DNA of 64,000 nucleotides, taken from positions 17,690,159 through 17,754,158 of the forward strand of contig OX393580.1 in the NCBI GenBank assembly GCA_947652605.1, written 5' to 3'. Position numbers and translations under genes: made by a program. Below are positions 39,613-51,215 of the stretch, one piece after another (the stretch's first letter is position 1; the number at the start of each line of letters is the position of its first letter). The notes under the pieces are model-generated. The model was given only the letters and a program-made list of their open reading frames with translations. It was not told the origin of the DNA and searched no databases. This DNA is from Elmis aenea. Taxonomy: Eukaryota; Arthropoda; Insecta; Coleoptera; Elmidae.

Positions 39613-41040
39613 TTTTTGTCGGTGTGATCTTCTAATATTATTTCATATTATTACAAAAGAACTCGCTCCCGGTTGCAAAATCTCAACGCGAAACGTAATA
39701 TTGTTTGTTTCTTTATTTTAGGATTTATTTCAGTTCTGCACGACTGTCAAGTCACTTCAACGTACTTTTAATGTTTTTGATTGCTTATTACGTCGCTCTG
39801 TGTCCTTCATGGTTTAGTGCTGTGCTTTGTATTTCCTCTGAGCTCGTTAATCATGATCGGAAACGTGAAAGTTGTTGCTTGAAATGGGCGTCACTTGCGG
39901 ATCGCGACAGCTGCGGTTTATTTATGCCAGGATTTCTCTCTCGTTCGTCCTATCCCCACACGTCTCTCATCTTTCTCGTGTTAAAACGTCCTTAAAAGTA
40001 TTGTCACTATAATCCTTTGGGGATAAACAGAAACTCGTTTCACAGCGTCCCTTTAATTTTGTACTTTGGATAAAAGAATTATCATTGTCTGCACTGAAGG
40101 ATCCTTGCAAAAAACGTTCAAAGGAGTACTTAGTTTTGTAACTTTCTTGAGTTGTTTTGATCCAAAGAAATAAAAGCTTTTGGTACTAACTACAGTGTTT
40201 TATATACCTATACAAACGTTGCCATGTGTTTTTATTTGAGTGATAAACGTAGATTTAAAAAGTTTTGCTTCAGCATAAAGATAAATCAATAAAATGTTTA
40301 ATTTAATTTTTGATTTGCTATTTCAAAAAAGAGATTGATCTCAAAATTATCCTGTGTTGATTTTTTTCCGGTTTGATTTCGATAATCATCAACTTCTTCA
40401 TCCATTTTTCCCTTACCCATAAAATTATGAGAGTATAAGACACTCCTCAAACTTTATTAACCATTTATTCGTACAATATTGCTTGCTTAAGCCTACAGCG
40501 TGTTAGGATCGATAAATTTCAAGGCGAATGAATCAAGCATAAAGTTTCAAATTTGGAACTCGGCAATGACGCGTATAATTTCCCCTTAACAAGAGACGCG
40601 TCGTTGAACTAAGTTATCTCTCCGGTGTCAGTCGACATTGCATCTGCAGAAGCATGAAATGGAGAAGAACAATACACAAATACCTAAGAACGGATTTATC
40701 TCGACGATATTAGCGCTTCCTATTGGATAATGCGCGCCTGTATTTTACTATTATTAGATTTGCAGACTCGGATTGCGCCAGCGATATATTGGTACTTGCC
40801 GGAGGAAATTTACGGTTTTATAAACATGACACCGCCGTTGCAATAAACGACTATTTAGTAATTTTTCATTTCCATGGTAATGTTTCAAAGCGTTGTGTAC
40901 GCCTTTTTGAATGAAGTTTGTATTTACATTTAAAAGTGGATTAAAAAAACTACAATAACGAAAACAACGTTTGTATTTGCATTTTTTAAAGAAAAACTTC
41001 GTGAAAAACAACCAATAACCAAAAACGATTTTTAATCCGT
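39613..41040. other. No gene seen
   Basis: No recognisable coding domain. Open frames of 60-96 codons are present but unsupported. Confidence 0.45.
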
Positions 41041-42540
41041 TTGTCCGTTAGTCTGTAGGTTTACACAGCAACAATATCCTTAATTTTTAGACATATAAAG
41101 TTTAATAACCAAAAATTAAACACTGATATTTTAGTGACATTCGCAGGGAATGTATATTTTACCTAAATGAAAGTATCTTTTAAGTTCCATTAAAATTCCT
41201 TGGTTTTTCTGTCTGTATCCAACGCATGTACGTTTACACACCAAAATTGGTAGTAAAATAACAAGTGCATTGAAAATTATCGATAATTTATTGTAAATAT
41301 GCCCGAATGCAAGTTGAGCTGCATGAGTGAAGATTTGTCAAAAATTATAGATTATTTGCAATGCACGACTTATATTTTGTCAGAAAATTTCCTTCACCTA
41401 ACCTACCTGTTAAATAATGTATATTATGTCAAATTTTACAAGAACCTACTGAGTGGTGCGTCAGGGATATGGTTTAATCTTTATTAAAGTAACGCTACTG
41501 GTCGCCGAAATTCGTCAAAAAATTATCAAGAACAAAATATTTAATTCTCCAAATTTACATTTTCGACCAATCACAAACGTTTTTTAGAAACGACCACTAA
41601 ACGCATGAAAATCTGTTAATTGCGAAAATGATATTATCAGTGTATGATTATGTTTATTGGTCGTTTTTAGGAAATCTGAGTTTGTTATTGGTCGAAAACG
41701 CAAATTTGACAGGAGGATCAACATCTGACAGAGCAATGTAAAATTATTACCGTGTAATAATGATCCTATTGGTAGTCACTAGGAGATCTACGATTAGTAA
41801 TTGTTTGAAAACGTAAATTTGACAGTTGAAGGATTACCTTAATATTTAAAATAAAAAGTTAAATAACTAAAAAATTAAGAAAGATATTTTAATAAAATTC
41901 ACAGGTCATGTTTAATCCACGCATATGAATCTATCTTCTAAGTTTTATATAAATTTCCTATTCTGTCTGTTCGTAGCTAATGCACGTAGCCTAACACAGC
42001 AAATATTTCCTTAAATTGTAAACATAAAATGTTCAATAACTAAAAAGTTAAGGAAGATATTTTGGTAAAAGTTACTGGGCTTGTTTTATTTATATATATA
42101 CTAAAACTATCTTTTAAGATATATTAAAATGCCTCGATCTGTCTTTCCGATCCAATAGCTTTATACAGCAAAAGTATGCAATTTTCTTTTAACCCTATAA
42201 CGTTAAATAACTAAAAAATGAAGAAGCAAATTTCGGTGAAACTTACAGTCATGTTCATTTCACTAATATGAAACTAATTTCTTAGCTTTTTTAAAATTCC
42301 TTGATCTGTCTGTCCGTACCTTACGCCTGTAGGTTTACACAGCAAAATTATCCTTAATTCTTAAACAAACTATTTTCATAACTAAAACTTTAAAACAGAT
42401 ATTTCGGTTACAGGGCATGGTCATTTTAACCTTTCGAGTTTTAATTAAATTCCCTAATTTGTCTGTCCATACCTAACGCATGTAGCTTTACTCAGCAAAA
42501 ATTTTCTTAATTTTGGAAACGACTTTTCAAACAAAATGAA
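41041..42540. repeat. Satellite-like tandem array, about 155-175-bp units
   Basis: Units share tctgtctgtccgtacctaacgcatgtag, tttacacagcaaaa and ataactaaaaa-type blocks. The ctgtctgt..gcatgtag block recurs near 41045, 41207, 41963, 42137, 42307 and 42462; spacing inside continuous parts is about 155-175 bp. The array is interrupted by repeat X (41248-41836) and has degraded units at its right end. Confidence 0.7.
41248..41836 (-). repeat. Interspersed repeat family X, copy 2
   Basis: Reverse-orientation copy of the repeat at 3341 and 50570. Shares atcgataatt..gtgca, ttttgtcagaaaatttccttca, the attggtcg blocks and tttgacagttgaagg at the end. It interrupts the tandem array, so it inserted after the array formed. 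Confidence 0.75.
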
Positions 42541-43792
42541 TGATAATGTTGTAGTTCAAGAGTATTTTTGGACTTTTCTTGGACTTTTATCTAGCTTTTA
42601 TCGTTAAATTAAGTGTAAAAGGGTAGTTTACGATTCTCATAACATGTGATAATGTAAGTTGCTTTTTATGACATGTAAACTAAAACAACAAGCAAACGAC
42701 AGCTATTAAACGTTCGTTGTAACACCAATAAAAATTAACATTAGCATTGCCGGGGCAGGAATTGTCGACTCGACAACTCCTGTTAAAGTTTTTTTGCCAT
42801 AATTTAACTGCGAACACCTACTACATATTTTTTTTAATCAGCACTTTGTTATCTCTAAACAAAACTTAAAAATCATGACTGGCTTTGTTGTTCAACAAAA
42901 TTTTTAACTATTTACAGTTGTTATCGATATTTATTTAGTTGTAAACGCGAAACAAAGTTTAATATCAATTTTAACAAGCATTGGAACGTCAACAAAGTGT
43001 ACTCGGACAATTTGAATCAACAAAGTTTTAAAAATAATGGCTCTGAAAAGTTCTATAGACAAACGCATCCCCGAGTCCTCGTGTGTGACATATTGCTTTG
43101 TATTTCACATCAGATGGCGTTTGTCATGCAAAAAAATCCAAGGCTTCTCGGGAGACGAATCCTTCTCGGAAAATGAAATGTTTATAAAACTGTCGCTTGC
43201 GAACGGCATTCACCCACATTTGTATGAAAAAGCAAAATATATCCAAACTTTATTTTAAATTTGCAGACCGATTTAATTGAAATATTTTGCTTATTATTAG
43301 AGCTTTAGGATTTGGTATAATTTTCTGTTCAACTTCCTACAGGTAATGAATTTGCAACTTCCTAATTTGTTCACTAGCTCGCATCTATTTCAAACTACAT
43401 CGCCCAAATAATTCGTCCTGAAGAAACAAATACGTACCTACAAAAGTTTGAAACTACACAAAAGGCACATACAGAAATAGAACAATGCAACCGCTAAACA
43501 AGTAAAGCACACAAACTAAAAGCTGGAAATCGCACTTTCTCGAATCAGGGATGTATAAATCAAGGTGCTCTAATACAATAGAGGTGCGTTTGATTGTTTG
43601 TGCGGATGGGGAAAGTGCAATAATGCAGTCTTTTGTGTTTTAGCTGAATTAAAGAACAATACTTATTGCTATATGTCTTTCCTTTCTTCGTATAATTGAA
43701 CCGGGGGATCCCGGGCATCCCTTGCAGCTCCCAGCATCAGCGATTTTCACCTTAAGTCGTCATTTACTGACAAAAGTTATCGCTGTGACTTA
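42541..43792. other. No gene seen
   Basis: A 73-codon frame at 43037-43258 starts after an A-rich leader but has no recognised domain; no support beyond openness. Confidence 0.4.
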
Positions 43793-43794
43793 TA

Positions 43795-44875
43795 CAGGGT
43801 GGTCTACCTTTTAGTAGCAGGACTTTAACAGTTGAAAGAAAAGCTTATTTTAAAGCGAATATTCCATATCAACATGGGTTCATAAACGCTTCTTTTTAAA
43901 GATACAGGGTGTTGAAATTTTCGAAAATATATCGATAATTTTTAACCGTTTCCGAACCAGTAAATATATTAAAACCAAATTTGGTAGACAGCACCATTTT
44001 ACAGGTTACCACATTCGGTGAGAATGTCAAGGCCCACAAGCAACCAGTGGCGGAGTTGTAGGAGTTCAGTTTCAATAAATTTTATAAAAAACTAGTACGG
44101 CCCTGTTTAAAATCAATCTCAAACATGTTTTTGGGTAGAGCATTTTATTCTAAACAAAAAGTGTATCTTGACTTTTTTCGTATCTGTCACCATTTGGCGC
44201 GAAATTTGATTCATTTTACTATTCTCGTGAAAAATTAGCTTATAAATTGGATTTAAAAATATCACTAATGTTCGAAATAAAGAAGTAATTACCGATTTTT
44301 GCAGTTTTTAATAACAGGACATGCTAATAATGAGGGGAAAAGTTTCGCTAAATTAACGTCTAATGATCCACATTTTAAACACTTACTGTGCAACTTCCAT
44401 TTTCTGCTTTTCGCGATATTTTTAGATCGAACTTATGAGCAAATTTTTCGCGAGAATAGTAAAATAACACAAATTTCGCGCCAAACGGTGACAGATACGA
44501 AGAAAAGTCGAGAGAAATGTTTTGTTTAGAATAAAAATGAAATGCTCGACCAAAAAACAAGGTTGATTTTGATTTTAAACAGGGCCGTACTAGTTTTTTA
44601 TATAATTAATTGAAAGTGGATCCCCACAACTCCGCCACTGGTTGCTTGTGGGACTTGAAATTTTCACCGATTGTGGTTACCTGTAAGGTGGTGCTGTATA
44701 CCAAATTTGGTTTAAATATATCTACTGGTTGGGAAACGGTTAAAAATTATCGATATTTTTTCGATAATCTTTAAAATGAAGCATTTATGGACCCATGTTG
44801 ATATGGAATATTCGTTTTAAAATGAGTTTTTGTATCGACTGTAAAACTCCTGCTACAAAAAAGAGGACTAGCCTG
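43795..44875. mobile_element. Tc1-type foldback MITE, 1.08 kb
   Basis: TA flanks (43793-43794, 44876-44877); ends cagggtggtctacctttt and aaaagaggactagcctg. Arms of more than 400 bp pair along their length (accagtggcggagttgt against acaactccgccactggt; tagtacggccctgttta against taaacagggccgtacta; ctgtcaccatttggcgcg against cgcgccaaacggtgacag). No coding capacity. Confidence 0.85.
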
Positions 44876-44877
44876 TA

Positions 44878-45185
44878 TAACATACAAAAACGGCTCCTTA
44901 TTTGTGAATACGAATTATAAGATGCTTTAAATTTTTTAAACTGATATTTTATTACAACAACCCTTGAACAAACTGTTGCAAGGGCCTTATACCTTAGTTA
45001 TTTTAAAATTAATTTATTGTTCGCAAATCTGTGCTAAAATCTCTTTAGAATATCTAATTATTAACGCTATACACCTATCGTGGCAACGCAATTAATCCGT
45101 AGCAACCAATTCGTAGCCGCCAGCCAAAATCATTCAAAAATCATAATTTCTCTAGCACTTAAAACAGAAAGATACATTAAACTAT
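44878..45185. other. No gene seen
   Basis: AT-rich spacer. Confidence 0.45.
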
Positions 45186-45186
45186 A

Positions 45187-45451
45187 CCGGGTGGTCCAGT
45201 TTAAGTGTCGCACATCTATAACTATGATTTTAAGAGGAAAGCCCTATAAACCTTGTATTTGTGTAATACTCAAGAGCTTTTATATTAAATGACGTTGACA
45301 TTTTTTTTATGATAAAATGTCAGCTTGCCAATAGTCAACGTTTTTTTTGTAAAACGTATTTTTTTTGCATTTGAAAAACATAAGGTTTATAGGTGTTTCC
45401 TTGTGGAATAACAATGTTACAGGGGTACGACATTCAATCTAAATCACTCGG
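45187..45451. mobile_element. Tc1/mariner-type MITE, family Y copy 2
   Basis: TA at 45185-45186 and 45452-45453. Ends ccgggtggtccagtttaagtg and ctaaatcactcgg, with cgcacatctataac against ttacaggggtacg inside. Resembles the MITE at 33396-33963 but is shorter (265 bp). Confidence 0.75.
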
Positions 45452-45453
45452 TA

Positions 45454-46687
45454 TAGAGTGAAGTTTTATTTTTAAGCAAATAAATTGTTTTAAATGTATA
45501 CAAAAGAAAAGCTGCAATTTTTCAACAACAAAAAATTTTTTATTCGTTATGTGGCTTTGTAAATTGATAGCACTAAACAAAAGGGCTTTAAGTCTATTAC
45601 ACACAAATAAGAAAATAGCCTGTTGCGTTCAGGTCTCGGAAATTTCAGGAAATTGCTGTTTTATGTTTTGTACTTATTTTGATCCTCTCTCCAAGGTGTC
45701 CATTTATTAAATAAAGTCATCATTTCACATTCCGCGTCTATGAACCTAACGTCATGACGTAATGAAAGTCCTTTAGTCATTGTATCACACGCCATTAAGC
45801 AACACCAGAATAGAACAATAAAGTCCGCCTTAAAATCCAATGAGGTGAAAACTGTAGAGCCATGAAATTGCTGGCGTTTCACCTTTCGACTGTCACAAAC
45901 TTACAAAATAGTTATGAAACTATGCCGGGCTGTCAGTGTCGCCAAGACAATGTCTCGGGATATCATATCTCAGTGTTATTGCTTTTCTTTTTGCTGACGG
46001 TATATTTTCTTACTTTTAGTGCTTCCTGCATCATCATAAAAATGTGGAAATAAACAGTATTCCGCTTTCTCATAACACCTGTTACGGTATAGAACAACAA
46101 TCAACAAAGACAGATCTTATTATAAATCAATAATTATTTACGTTTTTTGTGAGTTCAATAACAAATAATACAATACCAAATTTTACAGTGTATTGGAAAA
46201 CTTTATTTAAAAATTAGTATCTCCGATGTTGTTTAAGACAAAATAATAATTTTTACGGCATTAAAAAGGACTCCGACTAGGCTACCTTTAAAGAAGGCCT
46301 GTGCATGCGGCCCCTCTCCCATTTTATTGCGGCCCGCTTCCCAGTAGTTGAGTATTACAAGCATTGCTGTTTTTAAACAGTATAACAATAAGTGTCATTA
46401 CATGTCAAAAAGGACTAAAAAAAAAAAAGATAAATTAACAGGTGATTTAAGAAGATAAAGAATAATGGGAATGAAGGAGAACTTAACGGGACAACAAAAC
46501 TTATTCAAAAATGCCTGTAAACAACAAAGCCTCACAACAATAGCAAGTTATGAAATTTTTAATACTTCGACTTAACATCTAAAACCGTTCTCTGATTGTA
46601 GTTTAATAAAAGAATGTATTAAACTTTATTTTCTCTAAGAAAAGTGTTTTTCTAATAATATTTTATTTAAAGGGTGACTCAACAACA
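45454..46687. other. No gene seen
   Basis: No supported gene. A short GC-richer patch near 46290-46340 (gcggcccctctccc..gcggcccgcttccc) may be a relic repeat end but I could not pair it. Confidence 0.4.
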
Positions 46688-46870
46688 GAGCTGGGCAAGT
46701 ACTGGTCAAAAAGTACTTAAGTCTTAAGTCTTAAGTACTTATGAGAAGTACTTGGATCTCAAGTACCAGTACCGCTATTTTTAAAAGTACTGATTCTTAA
46801 GTAAAGTACTTGCAAAACATACTTAGGTATTTCTCAAGTACTTTTCAAGTACTTTTTGCAAATATTATGT
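46688..46870. mobile_element. hAT end fragment with AAGTACTT repeats
   Basis: Starts cagagctgggcaagtact, a typical hAT-MITE end, followed by about a dozen aagtactt-type palindromic motifs to 46855. No opposite end or target duplication found, so one-ended. Confidence 0.5.
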
Positions 46871-47407
46871 AATAAATTATTTCTAGCGATTGTGTCCAAG
46901 AAAATATTTAAAACAAAATGTAATAACGCATAATGTAGGTTCATCAAATTTTCTTATACAACTTGCTTTGTAACGACAGTCGTTAGATGTACCCACTTGT
47001 ATTTAAAGTTTCATAAATTAAGTGCTATCTTTTAACAAAAGTTGAAATATACATTTCTATTTATTAATAACAAGCAACAACAATAAAAAAAATTTGCTGT
47101 TTATGGTAAAGAACATATAAGAAATTGTTATTTGATATGAATTCTACACTGTATTGTGAGTTTTGATTAAAATTTAGAATTGTTTTCTATCATATGTAAA
47201 TTTAAAATTTTTGTTTAGTTTATTATTTTAATCGTGGTCACATACAAAGTGAATGAATGCTATAGTACCTACATATAAAACAAACAAAAATAATTTGTCG
47301 AAATATAAGTTTTATTTTTATTTAAACAACAAATAAGAAAGCGGTAGGTACATAATAAAAATATATAATTTTAATTTTTAAATGAAAGTGCAAAAAAACA
47401 AATGTTA
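46871..47407. other. No gene seen
   Basis: AT-rich; may include the rest of the truncated hAT fragment. Confidence 0.4.
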
Positions 47408-47409
47408 TA

Positions 47410-48295
47410 CAGGGTGGGGCACGGGAACCGACTGTTTTTTAATTGATTAGTACTCGGCCATTAAGAAAGGTAGCGTCGTGTGACAGGTGTCATTTAATTC
47501 CTTAGCTCAAAGCATTTTATTATCAACTAACATGGAGCCGTGGACACTAGAGCACCGCGGTTCAGCGCGAGTTTCGCCGCAGTTTCAATATTCATAGAAA
47601 TGACTATGTTCCCGCTCATGACACAATTTTACGTTGGGTAAACTTTGCCACCTTCGGGCTATGCAGCGGTTTTTCGTGTAATTGTCGCGGATTTTCAGCA
47701 GCCCCATACCGACAATTTTTTCTGTTGACGGCCCCATTAAAGTGGAAATGGACCATCGCTCATGTCTACATTTTGCTCGAAGAGTGCAAGCATTTCCTGT
47801 GCAAAAGCAATCGTTGAGGGTAATCCCTTACATTCAATTTCTGCACAACCGCTTGTTTCTATGAATGGAAACGTAGTTCACCATACAAAATCCGTCTTAC
47901 AGTACGATTGCTGATGTGAGTGCAGCTGAATGTCTTCGAGCAGAGCGACCTGGGCTTCGCAGTTCCGCTTGTCTGACTCTTTCCACGTTCTTTGGAGTAC
48001 GCATAGTACGTTGGGGGCCGGGCGGATTCTTTTTCATCATTGGGAATCTTGTTCGAAGATTGTTTACCCAACGTAAAATTGTGTCATGAGCGGGAACAGA
48101 GTCATTTCTATGAATATTGAATCTGCGGCGAAACTCGCGCTGAACCGCGGTGCTCTAGTGTCCACGGCTCCATGTTAGTTGATAATAAAATGCTTTGAGC
48201 TAAGGAATTAAATGACACCTGTCACACGACGCTACCTTTCTTAATGGCCGAGTACTTATCAATTTAAAAACAGTCGGTTCCCGTGCTCCACCCTG
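47410..48295 (-). mobile_element. Tc1/mariner-type foldback with transposase remnant
   Basis: TA flanks (47408-47409, 48296-48297); ends cagggtggggcacgggaacc and ggttcccgtgctccaccctg. Arms of about 235 bp are nearly identical in inverted orientation. The centre holds further transposase sequence on the minus strand only, so the element arose by inverted duplication of its 5' end plus loss of its 3' end. Confidence 0.88.
47640..48175 (-). pseudogene. Tc1/mariner-type transposase remnant (DUF4817-like start)
   Basis: From 48175 downward on the minus strand: M-E-P-W-T-L-E-H, a short deletion with frame change, then Q-R-E-F-R-R-S-F-N-I-H..T-I-L-R-W-V-N, the DUF4817-type HTH of a group of insect Tc1/mariner transposases. 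Then R-T-P-K-N-V-E-R-V-R..S-P-G-R-S-A-R-R-H, a second HTH, and after more breaks A-E-N-P-R-Q-L-H-E-K-P near 47680, which matches the segment following the first catalytic Asp in the relative at 48712-49770. The catalytic Asp boxes themselves are lost. The first part is repeated on the plus strand in the left arm (47531-47645). Confidence 0.75.
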
Positions 48296-48297
48296 TA

Positions 48298-48711
48298 TAA
48301 TATTCACAACTCACACAAAATACAACTTATTTTTGAAACATAAACGAAATAAAATGTTATGTAGGTACATAGGTACCTATACGTATTTACTATATATTAC
48401 AATTACTGATACTGACATTATTTTTAATCTAACTTGGCATTAGCTTTCAGAATTACCAACTTTTCAAAATTCTGATCGCTTAATGCTGAATGCATTCCTT
48501 TTTGGTGCATTAATTTGTAGAAGTTCAAACTTCATTGAAATGAAAAAAATCTGTGTTGAGTGTTTCCTGTTCGGTTTCTTGTTCTTCCGCGGTATCATCT
48601 GTTTTGTCCGTCTGCATATTTGAAATTTGAAAAGTGTGCCATTTCCGTGTGTCAACTTTTTAGTCAGCCCTACTTAGTAACTGTCATGAGAAAACATTGA
48701 CATTTACGACA
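48298..48711. other. No gene seen
   Basis: AT-rich; likely includes the 5' part of the following transposon, but I found no terminal repeat. Confidence 0.4.
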
Positions 48712-49770
48712 ATGCCGCGTTACACTTTGGAAAAACGTTTGCTAATTGTAAAGACCCATTACAAACATGGAGAAAATTTTACAGTAACAATTCGCAAGTT
48801 AAGAGATCATTTTGGTGTGAACAATCGTCCGTCAAGGTCGGCTGTTTAAAATTTAATTAAGAAATTTGAGCGGACGTTTTCACTGAAAGATGAGAAAAGC
48901 CTTGGCCGTGATTGCCCTGGAAGTGCGGCCAAAAACATCGCTGCCGTGAGTGTCAGTGTTACAGAACACCCAAACACCTCCATCCGTCATCGCGCCCAAG
49001 AATTAAACATCCACCGCAGTACTCTCCAACGAATTCTGAAGAATGCCTACAAAACCCAGTTGACACAAGAATTAAAACCAGCCGACCATGGACAGCGCAG
49101 AAACTTTGCCAACTGGATCTTGGAACAACAGCAAGTTGACGATGCATTTCCTAACAAAATCATTTTTAGTGATGATGCGCACTTTCACCTCAACGGCTAC
49201 GTCAATACACAGAATTCTCGAATCTGGGGAGCAGAAAATCCACTTGCCATTCCAGAACTACCGATGCATCCTGAAAAAGTGACAGTGTGGTGTGCCATGT
49301 GGGCAGGAAAGAACATCGGACCGTACTTTTCTGAAAATGATGAAAGGGCCTCTATGACTGTCAATAGTGATCGCTACCGTGGCATGTTGACAAACTTTTT
49401 TTGGCGTCAGTTAGATGGAGTGGACTTGAATGGAATGTGGTTTCAACAGGATGGCGCGACCTGTCACACCGCACGTGAAACAATGGCGTTATTGCAAACG
49501 AAGTTCCAGGGTCGTGTCGTCTCTCGTTTTGGAGACCAAAACTGGCCACCAAGGAGTTGCGATTTAACTCCCTTGGACTTCTTTCTCTGGAGTTTTTTGA
49601 AAAGTAAGGTCTATGATGTGAACCACCATCAGACGATTCAACAACCAAAAGAAGAAATCACACGTAAAATTCGTGAAATCCAGCCACCCTTGCTACAAAA
49701 CGTCTTCCAAAATTTCCTGTATCGAGTTCACATCTGCCAACAGAACCGTGGCGGACTTTTCACACCTTAA
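48712..49770 (+). pseudogene. Tc1/mariner-type transposase with one in-frame stop
   Basis: A 352-residue reading frame from the ATG at 48712 is broken only by a TAA at 48847-48849 (codon 46). An open 274-codon stretch begins at 48946. The N-terminus is an HTH region (L-E-K-R-L-L-I-V..H-F-G-V-N-N-R-P-S), then A-Q-E-L-N-I-H-R-S-T-L-Q-R-I-L, a second HTH. The DDE core is complete: I-I-F-S-D-D-A-H-F (first Asp), M-W-F-Q-Q-D-G-A-T-C-H-T-A (second), and C-D-L-T-P-L-D-F-F-L-W (third), with 36 residues between the last two acidic positions by my count. The third residue is Asp rather than Glu. Terminal repeats were not found. Length is normal for the superfamily. The single stop suggests fairly recent decay. 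Confidence 0.85.
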
Positions 49771-50338
49771 AGAATCTCCATATCCACTAGAAAGTGGTGC
49801 GGTCTGTTACGATTTCATAAAATTTGCATTTGTCCCTATGGCTTAAAAGGTTGCACGGGCCTGCTTTAGAACGTCTCAAAATATTTTTGTCGTATACCTA
49901 CAAAGTATTCAAAATGAATACCAACTTTTGATTATTAAATACAATACCCTGTATATTGTTACATTTTTGAAATTCACAATTCATTTAAGGTTGTTTTTGT
50001 TTTGCATCGATTATGGCTAAACTGTATAGTTTTCAAGTTATTGGCATTTTTATCGTGGAACAATAACTAAGAAAAATTCGTCGCCTTTCATATTTTGTAG
50101 ATGTTAACGTTTTCGTCTTAGCTTTTTATCGTTGCTGGTTTTGTTGTGTTAGCGGTCTCTAACATGTTCAATGTATATACCCTGATATCTTATTAGCTAT
50201 AGGTATGTGTATTCCGGAATATTACAGCTATGATTAACGTCCTTACAATGTCTATATGTATACCATAGTTAGTTGGGGTTGTACACAGCAGGTGATTTAA
50301 TTAGTTTGTCCGGCATTGCACAGGATTATTGGTTTGCA
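49771..50338. other. No gene seen
   Basis: Probably the 3' flank of the transposase copy, then anonymous AT-rich DNA. A taccctgtata near 49947 recalls a Tc1-type end, unpaired. Confidence 0.4.
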
Positions 50339-50346
50339 CTTACAAC

Positions 50347-50520
50347 CAGGGGCGTCGAGAGGGTGGGGCGATTGAATTAATTCCCTGGGCCCAGAATTTA
50401 CACCGGCCCGGAAATCATCCTACAGTTTGTTTTTATAAAATAAATTTTTTTAAAATCTTTTCATATGAGCCCCATGTACAATTTTTTCCCCGGATCCGAG
50501 GAGGTCTCTCGTCGCCCCTC
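50347..50520. mobile_element. Short hAT MITE (174 bp)
   Basis: Perfect 8-bp target duplication cttacaac (50339-50346, 50521-50528). Ends caggggcgtcgagag and ctctcgtcgcccctc form an inverted repeat with two mismatches. Interior includes a gggcccag..ccggcccgg GC patch. Confidence 0.88.
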
Positions 50521-50569
50521 CTTACAACTAAAGCACAATTTCATCACAGTAAAAATATTCCTGAATATT

Positions 50570-51215
50570 ATTCAGAAAATTTCCTTCAACTGTCAAATTT
50601 GCGTTTTCAACCAATCACTAATCTTTAATCCTCTAGAGACTACCAATAGGAGCATTATTACACGGTAATAATTTTACATTCCCCAGTCAGATGTTGATCT
50701 TCTTGTCAAATTTGCGTTTTCGATCTATAACAAATTCAGATATCCTAGAAAAAACCAATAAACATATCATACACTGATAATATCCTTTCCCCAATTAACA
50801 GCTTTTCATACGTTTATTGGTCGTTTCTAAAAACATCTGAGTTTGTGATTGGTCGAAAATATAAATTTGACGAGGGAATTAAATATTTTGGTCTTGATAA
50901 TTTTTGACCAATTTCGGCGGCCAGTAGCGTTACTTTACAATAAATTAAACCACACGCTTTACATACCACTCTGACAGCACTTGTAAAATTTGACATAACA
51001 TACATTTAATTTTACAGGTAGGTTAGTTGAAGGAAATTTTCTGACGAAATATAACTCGTGCATTGCAAATAATCTATAATTTTTGACAGATCTTCGCTCA
51101 TGCAAGTTGAATCAGAAAAAATCAGCTCAACTTGCAATTATTGGGCATATTTACCAAAAATGATCGATAATTTTCAGTGCACTTATATTACTACTGATAA
51201 TTTCTGGCTTTAAAT
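50570..51215 (+). repeat. Interspersed repeat family X, copy 3
   Basis: Best-preserved copy. Starts around ttccttcaactgtcaaatttgcg, holds taccaataggagcattattacacgg and two attggtcg blocks, then aggttagttgaaggaaattttctgacga, and ends around atcgataattttcagtgcac..actactgat. Same strand as copy 1. Confidence 0.75.

Noticed and set aside
41041..42540. Spaced repeats considered as a CRISPR array
   Set aside because: Units are about 170 bp with no short repeat/unique spacer pattern, in a eukaryotic context.
43037..43258. 73-codon frame starting after an A-rich leader
   Set aside because: No domain, no spliced partner and no repeat evidence; length is within chance for this sequence.
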